The notes below the pieces were generated by a model that saw nothing but the letters and a program-made list of their open reading frames with translations, was not told where the DNA came from and made no database searches. 5,165 bases of DNA from DHVE2 group archaeon (GTDB lineage Archaea; Thermoplasmatota; Thermoplasmata; Thermoplasmatales; Aciduliprofundaceae), in the NCBI GenBank assembly GCA_015520975.1, contig WAOZ01000206.1:1-5165 (forward strand). Direction: 5' to 3'. The translations under genes were made by a program, and so were the position numbers. Shown here piece after piece: positions 1 through 4,908 of this stretch (its first letter is position 1; every line of letters starts with the position of its first letter).

Positions 1-67
1 TATAATAATACAGCGGAAATGATAGACCGAAGATCATCAAATACGCAACTGTTTTCTTGGTGTCCAT
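1..67 (-). CDS. N-terminal fragment of an unidentified membrane or secreted protein (runs off left edge)
   Basis: The minus strand has an ATG at 65-67 followed by 22 open codons to the window edge. The peptide begins Met-Asp-Thr-Lys-Lys and continues with a hydrophobic stretch, VAYLMIFGLSFPL (residues 7-19), then three tyrosines. Two lysines before a hydrophobic helix suit a signal peptide or N-terminal membrane anchor. The start is supported by an A/T-rich TATA-like element at 91-100, centred about 27 nt upstream, and by the lack of any Shine-Dalgarno, so the message would be leaderless. It is divergent from the ATPase gene, with 122 bp between the two starts. Too little is visible to name a family. 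A chance open frame is the main alternative, but the well-placed promoter argues against it. Confidence 0.55.
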   Translation of the reverse strand, partial: MDTKKTVAYLMIFGLSFPLYYY

Positions 68-90
68 TTAAACTGTAAATCGCATAGTCT

Positions 91-100
91 TATTTAATAT
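91..100 (-). promoter_or_regulatory. TATA box for the left-edge minus-strand gene
   Basis: On the minus strand this reads ATATTAAATA, preceded by an A-rich BRE-like flank. Its centre lies about 27 nt upstream of the ATG at 67. That spacing places the expected transcription start at the start codon itself, which matches the missing Shine-Dalgarno. The assignment rests on sequence and spacing only. Confidence 0.45.
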
Positions 101-152
101 TTTTAATTTCTCTGGGCACATTTTGAAAGGATATATCAAAAAAGAATCAAAA

Positions 153-168
153 CGAAAAGTTTAAAAAA
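153..168 (+). promoter_or_regulatory. BRE + TATA box of the ATPase/response-regulator operon
   Basis: CGAAAAG (153-159) resembles an archaeal BRE and is followed at once by TTTAAAAAA (160-168), a good TATA box. The TATA centre lies about 26 nt upstream of the ATG at 190, so transcription should begin at or next to the start codon. No G/A-rich ribosome site is present between 169 and 189, which agrees with a leaderless message. Confidence 0.65.
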
Positions 169-189
169 CATATACGTTATGCTTTTGCT

Positions 190-1569
190 ATGAATCTTCC
201 TGAGGAGCTTAGGGAATTTCTTAACAAAAAAGGCGTGATACTTCTTATCCGTGGTCTGCCGGGTACGGGCAAAACCACTTTAGCGCTGACGCTCTTAAAC
301 ACCGTGGGTGGATACGCATACATAACTACTAGAAAATCCATGTTCGATATAGAACGCAACTATTCCTGGCTTGCAGATGAAACCAGAAAAATGATATTCA
401 TAATCGATGAAAAATATCAATTTTCAAGCACTGAAAAATATGGCAGTGCTTTTTATCTTCTCCCCGATTCAATAAAATATGCGCTCAATCTTTACGAAGA
501 AGGTGCAATTAACGGCATAATCATTGATAGCTGGCACACTGTTATGGAGGAGCTTAGATACAAGAGAGAGGAAGAACGCGAAAGGGAAGACCTTTATCAG
601 GGCTCAACATTTTTCCTGAATCTTATGAAATTATCCGATTTCGGGGTAAATATAATTATTGTGAAAGAAGGTGTGGAGGACGATTCCATATCTTATGTAT
701 CTGATGGCGTTGTAACTATACACAGAGATTTAAAAGACGGCCGTGTTTACAGGCAGATAACTTTAGATAAGCTGAGAGGCACAAGGATTTCCAAGAGCAG
801 GTATATGGTGTCACTGCGCGGTGGCAGGTTTGAATCTTTCAGTTCTTCCAAATATGCACATCCATCGGAAATAAAGGAGTTCGAAGCGGAAGAGATAAAA
901 ATGGACAAATGCATACCGTCGAAAGTATTTGATGATGTTTTTCCTTACAGACGAGGTATGACGGTTACATACGATTTTGATGAATATATTCCGAAAGAGT
1001 ATCATCTTGCGTCTTTCATGCCCACTGTGGCAAACTTTTTAAAGAACGGGGCAAGGGTCGTTATGATACCCCCCAGTGACATGGATATAAGTGAGATGAA
1101 GTATCAGCTGCATCTCTATTCACTGTGGAAAGGAATCAACCAGTTGCATTTTCTCTATCATTCACGCGAACTTGAGGATTTTGTGGAAGAAGTTGACATG
1201 TCCTCTCCTGAAAAAATAAAGAATACGGTGGAAAACCTGATAGGCAAGGATTCTGGAGAAATGCCGCCGCTTATAGTGCTCGGCTATGATAGACTTTTGA
1301 GTTATATGGAGAACAACGATGTTATGAAACTTGCAGACGAGCTTAAAAACATTGTCAGGAGAGTTAGGGGTATAATGATAATAACGGGTAAAATTTCTGA
1401 AAGAGCAGTTAAACGGTTCTGTGCGGGTATATCGGATATCTATGTTAAATTTAACAATATAAGCGGAGAGGTTGTGATGTACGGTATAAAGCCTTGGACT
1501 CAGGCATATCATCTGGACCTCACAACGGATGCGGGTTATCCCATGGTACTGCTGAGGGAGATAGTATGA
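190..1569 (+). CDS. GvpD/KaiC-like RecA-superfamily P-loop ATPase
   Basis: This 459-residue predicted cytoplasmic ATPase is of the archaeal RecA-superfamily type related to KaiC and GvpD. A clear Walker A is seen at residues 22-30 (GLPGTGKTT). It is followed by a beta-strand and 'TTR...SWL' segment (46-61) like that of GvpD relatives, a Walker B-like GIIIDSW (109-115, Asp113), and KaiC-like elements YVSDGVV (169-175) and LDKLRGTR (192-199). Residues 240-459 repeat the general order of a RecA-like domain (ARVVMIPPS at 288-296, LIVLGYD at 361-367, IMIITG at 395-400) but have no Walker A, so this half may be a degenerate second ATPase domain. A charged, Glu/Arg-rich stretch lies at 121-136. The start is chosen from the promoter spacing and the N-terminus fitting the family. 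Its stop overlaps the response regulator start, so the two are co-translated and probably work together in signalling. No other gas-vesicle gene is present, so a gas-vesicle role should not be read from the GvpD likeness. Confidence 0.85.
   Translation: MNLPEELREFLNKKGVILLIRGLPGTGKTTLALTLLNTVGGYAYITTRKSMFDIERNYSWLADETRKMIFIIDEKYQFSSTEKYGSAFYLLPDSIKYALNLYEEGAINGIIIDSWHTVMEELRYKREEEREREDLYQGSTFFLNLMKLSDFGVNIIIVKEGVEDDSISYVSDGVVTIHRDLKDGRVYRQITLDKLRGTRISKSRYMVSLRGGRFESFSSSKYAHPSEIKEFEAEEIKMDKCIPSKVFDDVFPYRRGMTVTYDFDEYIPKEYHLASFMPTVANFLKNGARVVMIPPSDMDISEMKYQLHLYSLWKGINQLHFLYHSRELEDFVEEVDMSSPEKIKNTVENLIGKDSGEMPPLIVLGYDRLLSYMENNDVMKLADELKNIVRRVRGIMIITGKISERAVKRFCAGISDIYVKFNNISGEVVMYGIKPWTQAYHLDLTTDAGYPMVLLREIV
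1554..1560 (+). promoter_or_regulatory. Shine-Dalgarno of the response regulator, inside the ATPase gene
   Basis: GAGGGAG lies 5 nt before the ATG at 1566, within the last codons of the ATPase gene. It decides the start of the response regulator: the longer frame opening at a TTG (1494) would add 24 residues that match no receiver domain, whereas the ATG at 1566 gives the canonical beta-1 strand right after the start. Confidence 0.6.
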
Positions 1570-1928
1570 CCAAAAAGATTCTCTTGGTGGACGATTCGCG
1601 GCTCTTTTACGATTTTATGAAAGAAATTTTCAGCGAGGATGATGTGGATATACTGTGGGCGCCAACGGGAAAAGAGGCTGTTAATGTTTGCTCAAAGGAG
1701 CATCCTGATCTCGTGTTAGTGGATATTTTACTTTCGGATATGAGTGGGGTGGATGTGATTAAAAAACTCAAAGAAGCGTGCGATGAGATTAATGTTCTTG
1801 TTATAAGTGGGCTGGATAACGAATATGTTGTTCGCGATGCGATAAATGCCGGTGCGAAGGATTATATAATCAAGAATGTTGGACTGGAGTATTTCCGAAA
1901 GAAGATATTGGAAACTCTTAAAAAGTGA
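1566..1928 (+). CDS. Stand-alone response regulator (CheY-like receiver domain)
   Basis: This 120-residue single receiver domain takes a phosphoryl group from a histidine kinase on a conserved aspartate. Every expected key residue is visible: the acidic pair Asp9-Asp10 (ILLVDDS), the phospho-acceptor Asp53 (LVLVDILL), the switch hydroxyl Ser81 (LVISG) and Lys103 (DYIIKN). The usual Lys-Pro after beta-5 is Lys-Asn here. The length equals a bare receiver domain; no DNA-binding or enzymatic output domain is attached, so it must act by protein contact. ATGA overlap with the ATPase gene (4 nt) implies translational coupling and makes that ATPase the most likely partner. No histidine kinase gene is in the window, so the phosphodonor lies elsewhere. 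The last codon meets the end of the convergent minus-strand gene with no spacer. Confidence 0.92.
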   Translation: MTKKILLVDDSRLFYDFMKEIFSEDDVDILWAPTGKEAVNVCSKEHPDLVLVDILLSDMSGVDVIKKLKEACDEINVLVISGLDNEYVVRDAINAGAKDYIIKNVGLEYFRKKILETLKK

Positions 1929-1939
1929 TTAGAATTTTT
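1920..1939. terminator. Possible bidirectional oligo-T terminator at the convergent junction
   Basis: Five T residues on the plus strand (1935-1939) lie just past the response regulator stop, and five A residues (1920-1924), read as T on the minus strand, lie just past the stop of the opposing gene. Archaeal transcripts often end at T-runs without a hairpin, so each tract could end one transcript. Both runs are short and lie inside the opposite gene, so this is tentative. Confidence 0.3.
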
Positions 1940-3680
1940 CAGCAGGGCACTTTCCAAAACATTCTAAGCAATGCACGCACAGCCCTGTATTTAATCTCAC
2001 CGAACCGTTTTCAATATATAGTGCGTTTTGTGGACATCTACCGGTACATATCCCGCACCCAATACATCTATTTGCTCGTAACACAATGGAAATAGCGTAC
2101 ATCTTCATTTCCTTTTTCACACAAATTCTGTTTGATGAAATTTCAAATGTGCCCGGAGGTAGGATATTGATAAGATTTTTGGTTTTTTCAAGATCTATTT
2201 TTCCATCAGTGCGAATCTCCACAATTTCATCGTCGATGGAATCCGTATGTATTTCAAATTTTTCTCGGGGAATCTGTATATCTCCTGCCCATTTTGGAGG
2301 GTATACCCAACGCCATGCGGAATAGGCCCAGCTCTCATCCGCATTATGTGCTTTAGCATAATTTTTCAGAACGGATAGCCAATCGCTGAATTTCGGGAAA
2401 TGCTTTTTAACGATTTCAAAATCTGCGAGATCCGACGATGGACATAGGTAGCATCCAATTCGTGTAAGTCCGCGAATGTACCATGGGTTGATAGGGGCAT
2501 TTTTCCACAGAAGATAGAGCCATACTTCGAGGGATGTCCAGTTCTGGATGGGACTTGCTGAAATTTGGTTGGGCACCCATTCATTTTTCCAGATATTTCC
2601 CTTGCGCATTCTGTCTAGACTTTCGTATCTTCTCTGGCCGATGAGTGTTAATATTTTTCCACCGTATTTTTTGAGAATATAGCGAGTGGTTGGACCAAGT
2701 TTGCAGACCTTGCAGCACCAACGATAATCCCTGCCGGGAGGACCGAATTTTTCAAGACCGTTCCAGAATGCATCGCCTGCAGAAACGATATCCATCTTCA
2801 ATTCGTATTTATCTGCAACATATTTTGCATACTCTACGGTTTCTGGAAATTCGATCCCTGTATCAAGAAAAAATGTTTGTAACTCAATTCCGCTTTTAAG
2901 AGCTAAAAGAAGCACAGCCATACTGTCTTTTCCTCCGCTAAACGATACCGCCATCGGGAGATTAAATCTGCGTCTCAAATCTTGTATAAATTTGACGGCT
3001 TTTCTCTCAATAAATTCAAGATGTTTTTCGTTTGCCTTTACGACCTTTGCCATATCGGGCGCCTTGCGAAGCTCAAACTCACCAAACCCGCTGTATCTTA
3101 TTTTAACAGCAACACCTTTTTTAGATGTTCTCATTTCATCGGTGTTCATTTTTGCGATTCCGCATGCGAAGGGTATGCCTTCTTCTGTCATTACTATTAT
3201 TTCATCGCCTTTCTCAATATCATCACTGCATCTTACCACGCCGGGTACCATGAGATTTTTTCCGTTAAGTATGGGTTCGATAGCACCTTTATCTGCGATC
3301 ACGAATCCTTTTTTAGCGCATTTTCCCAGAAGGTATGCACCTTTTAGACGGAGAGAGAATACAAATTTTTTTCTTTCTATGCTGTAACGCAGATTGCCTA
3401 TAATTTCACCATCCACGATAACCTCGTCCATTCTGTCGTAATGGGGTACGCGATTAAAGAGCACCAGGTCAAATTTCGGGCGGCATCCGAATTCCCTTTC
3501 TATGGTCTCTTCCAGAATTTTTTTATCGCCTTCAAAACCGATGCGCACCTCACCGGGTGGGGTGATATTCACCTTCCTCCCAGTTGAGCCGCATACTGCA
3601 CACTCCGGTGATACCAACGGCACATTACAGTTATCGCACCAGTAAAATTTGACCTTTCCAAGATATACTGGCTTACCCAT
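1929..3680 (-). CDS. PAPS reductase-like PP-loop protein fused to zinc ribbon, PUA and 2x[4Fe-4S] ferredoxin domains
   Basis: This is a 583-residue multidomain protein. In order it has a zinc-ribbon-like motif with Cys15/18/27/30; an unassigned segment (about 40-110); a PUA-type RNA-binding domain (about 112-196, with GAIEPILNGKNLMVPGVV and KGDEIIV); a PAPS-reductase/PP-loop domain (about 240-440) with the nucleotide-binding SFSGGKDS (246-253), LDTGIEFPET (272-281) and GQRRYES (348-354); and a C-terminal bacterial-type ferredoxin with Cys539/542/545/549 and Cys568/571/574/578, enough for two [4Fe-4S] clusters. Cys322-Cys323 (with Cys326) and Cys410-x-x-Cys413 resemble the CC...CxxC cluster motif of APS reductases. 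The C-terminal ECGLH-type catalytic cysteine motif of true PAPS/APS reductases is not seen. Family knowledge places such fusions in archaea with unsettled function. I infer sulfur transfer or redox chemistry, perhaps on RNA because of PUA. The start follows from the TAATG overlap with the upstream winged-helix gene and a GTGAT ribosome site (3684-3688), 3 nt away. Confidence 0.88.
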   Translation of the reverse strand: MGKPVYLGKVKFYWCDNCNVPLVSPECAVCGSTGRKVNITPPGEVRIGFEGDKKILEETIEREFGCRPKFDLVLFNRVPHYDRMDEVIVDGEIIGNLRYSIERKKFVFSLRLKGAYLLGKCAKKGFVIADKGAIEPILNGKNLMVPGVVRCSDDIEKGDEIIVMTEEGIPFACGIAKMNTDEMRTSKKGVAVKIRYSGFGEFELRKAPDMAKVVKANEKHLEFIERKAVKFIQDLRRRFNLPMAVSFSGGKDSMAVLLLALKSGIELQTFFLDTGIEFPETVEYAKYVADKYELKMDIVSAGDAFWNGLEKFGPPGRDYRWCCKVCKLGPTTRYILKKYGGKILTLIGQRRYESLDRMRKGNIWKNEWVPNQISASPIQNWTSLEVWLYLLWKNAPINPWYIRGLTRIGCYLCPSSDLADFEIVKKHFPKFSDWLSVLKNYAKAHNADESWAYSAWRWVYPPKWAGDIQIPREKFEIHTDSIDDEIVEIRTDGKIDLEKTKNLINILPPGTFEISSNRICVKKEMKMYAISIVLRANRCIGCGICTGRCPQNALYIENGSVRLNTGLCVHCLECFGKCPAEKF

Positions 3681-3985
3681 TATATCACTAATTTAAGCAA
3701 CTCTTTTTTGAGCACGGTGGCGGTGTCCGAAACTTCGTCCAGAACCTGAGCTATTCTGAGGATTTCGTCTTTAGCGTTGGGCTTCAGAATCGCGCCATTT
3801 GGTGTTGGTTTGATCAAGCCCTCATTTTCAAGAACGCCGAGTGAGTGACGAACTTCGTGTTCCCCGAGACCCAGGAGATTTGAAATTCTGACTATGCCTA
3901 TCGGCTGATGCTTCATCACAGTTTCGAGCACTCGAATGTGCCTTGATAGTATTTCCAACTCGTCGTAAAGGCGTTTTGTGAGCAT
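3680..3985 (-). CDS. Small winged-helix DNA-binding protein, probable transcriptional regulator
   Basis: This is a 101-residue protein. Residues 1-20 form an amphipathic N-terminal helix. A winged helix-turn-helix follows at about 17-70: 'HQPIGIVRISNLLGLGEHEV' (26-45) gives helix 2, the turn and the start of the recognition helix, VRHSLGVLENEGLI (45-58) completes the recognition helix, and KPTPNGAIL (59-67) makes the wing. The C-terminal part (72-101) is predicted helical and may dimerise; it ends with a hydrophobic tail. There are no cysteines, so no metal or Fe-S sensing is evident. The start at 3985 is fixed by a strong GGTGAT ribosome site 5 nt upstream. Its stop shares one base with the start of the PAPS-reductase-like gene (TAATG), so the two form one operon and are coupled in translation. 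It may regulate that operon and, through the shared divergent promoter, the endonuclease gene; this is inference. Confidence 0.82.
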   Translation of the reverse strand: MLTKRLYDELEILSRHIRVLETVMKHQPIGIVRISNLLGLGEHEVRHSLGVLENEGLIKPTPNGAILKPNAKDEILRIAQVLDEVSDTATVLKKELLKLVI

Positions 3986-3990
3986 ATTTC

Positions 3991-3998
3991 ATCACCTA
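3991..3998 (-). promoter_or_regulatory. Strong Shine-Dalgarno of the winged-helix gene
   Basis: The minus strand reads TAGGTGAT ending 5 nt before the ATG at 3985. GGTGAT matches the archaeal 16S rRNA tail well. It fixes the start of the winged-helix gene and implies a short 5' leader, in contrast to the leaderless genes elsewhere in the window. Confidence 0.65.
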
Positions 3999-4034
3999 CC
4001 CCGCTTTTTGTGAAGGGCGGTAAATGGTACTCAC

Positions 4035-4047
4035 ATAAAACTTTTAT
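4035..4047. promoter_or_regulatory. Palindromic overlapping divergent TATA elements
   Basis: ATAAAACTTTTAT is an inverted repeat with 6-bp arms around a single central C (4041). Each arm reads TTTTAT in its own direction. For the plus strand the element (4042-4047) is centred about 27 nt before the ATG at 4072, which would give a leaderless endonuclease message. For the minus strand (4040-4035) it predicts a start near 4011, a leader of about 25 nt carrying the GGTGAT site of the winged-helix gene. Both predictions agree with the presence or absence of ribosome sites. The TATA-likeness is moderate, not perfect. Confidence 0.5.
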
Positions 4048-4071
4048 CCTTTGATATGATGGCATGGAACC

Positions 4072-4908
4072 ATGAAAACTGTCGACCGACTCAGATTCGG
4101 GCCTGCAGGCATACCACACTCTGCCGCCAAAAGAAGCACCGTGGAGGGCGTTGTAAGAGTGTGGGAATTGGGGCTGGATGCTATGGAGATGGAGTTTGTC
4201 AGAGGAGTGAAAATGAGTATCAAATCTGCGGTTGAGATCAGGGATGTTGCCAGATCTCGGGACATATATCTGACCGCTCATGCGCCTTATTATATCAATT
4301 TTAACTCGGAGGATCCTGCAAAGGTGAAAGCCAGTATTGAGAGGATATACAGAACTGCCAAAGTGACTCACGCGGCGGGAGGATATTCCATAGTATTTCA
4401 TGCCGCTTATTATGGTAAAGTCGAACATGAAAAAGTGTACGAAAAAGTGAAAGCACACCTATCGGACATAGTTAAAAGATTGAAAGATGAGGGTATTCAT
4501 ATATGGGTTAGGCCTGAAACTACTGGCAAACCAACGCAGTTCGGCACTTTGGAAGAATTGGTGAGGTTAAGCGAGGAGCTGGAAATGGTTCTGCCCTGCG
4601 TGGATTTTGCACATCTTCATGCAAGAAGTGTGGGTAAATACAACACATACGAAGAGTTTTCGGAAATCCTTGGATTTATTGAATCTCGGCTTGGCAGATA
4701 CGCGCTGGAGAATATGCACATACATGTTTCGGGAATAAATTACGGACCCAAAGGCGAGAAAAATCATCTCAACCTGAAAGAGAGCGATTTCAATTACCGT
4801 GACCTTGTTAAGGTGTGGAGAGAATTCAATATAAAAGGTGTGGTGATATCAGAAAGCCCGAATCTTGAAGAGGACGCGCTTCTTTTAAAAAAGATTTATG
4901 AGGAGTGA
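4072..4908 (+). CDS. Endonuclease IV-like AP endonuclease (xylose-isomerase-like TIM barrel)
   Basis: This 278-residue protein is of the endonuclease IV (AP endonuclease family 2) TIM-barrel type, which cuts DNA 5' to abasic sites in base-excision repair using a metal cluster. Most metal ligands known from Escherichia coli Nfo have counterparts: His70 (TAHAPYYINF), His110 (VFHAAYYG), Glu149 (RPETTG), Asp178 and His181 (CVDFAHLHAR), His218 (IHVSG), His232 (EKNHLNL) and Glu261 (SESP). The Asp of the third zinc site (E. coli Asp229) falls at Lys230, and the C-terminal GEG-type signature is missing, so this is a diverged, short archaeal branch whose activity could differ. The start at 4072 is the first in-frame ATG: upstream in the same frame is a TGA at 4057, and ATGs at 4056, 4059 and 4064 are out of frame. 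No Shine-Dalgarno is seen, which fits the leaderless spacing from the promoter. The fold assignment is firm; AP endonuclease activity is less so. Confidence 0.82.
   Translation: MKTVDRLRFGPAGIPHSAAKRSTVEGVVRVWELGLDAMEMEFVRGVKMSIKSAVEIRDVARSRDIYLTAHAPYYINFNSEDPAKVKASIERIYRTAKVTHAAGGYSIVFHAAYYGKVEHEKVYEKVKAHLSDIVKRLKDEGIHIWVRPETTGKPTQFGTLEELVRLSEELEMVLPCVDFAHLHARSVGKYNTYEEFSEILGFIESRLGRYALENMHIHVSGINYGPKGEKNHLNLKESDFNYRDLVKVWREFNIKGVVISESPNLEEDALLLKKIYEE
4887..4892 (-). terminator. Possible oligo-T terminator after the right-edge minus-strand gene
   Basis: Six A residues on the plus strand read as TTTTTT on the minus strand, starting 3 nt past the minus-strand TAA (4896-4898). This position suits an archaeal T-run terminator. 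It lies inside the coding end of the endonuclease gene, where the run also encodes lysines, so it could be coincidental. Confidence 0.3.

Noticed and set aside
1162..1512. 116-codon minus-strand open frame inside the ATPase gene
   Set aside because: Antisense shadow of a gene with clear family motifs; no promoter or ribosome site.
1494..1565. 24-residue N-terminal extension of the response regulator from a TTG
   Set aside because: It is only the out-of-frame end of the ATPase gene; a Shine-Dalgarno and canonical receiver start at the ATG 1566.
190..1569. Gas-vesicle regulator GvpD as a functional name
   Set aside because: The sequence likeness is to a broad archaeal ATPase group, and no gas-vesicle structural gene is present in the window.
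2982..3387. Two long plus-strand open frames (121 and 131 codons)
   Set aside because: Both lie antisense to the PUA and linker part of the well-supported minus-strand fusion gene and show no domain of their own.
3916..4458. 180-codon minus-strand open frame spanning the divergent promoter region
   Set aside because: It overlaps the winged-helix gene in another frame and lies antisense to the endonuclease gene; the peptide has no recognisable fold pattern and no start signals.
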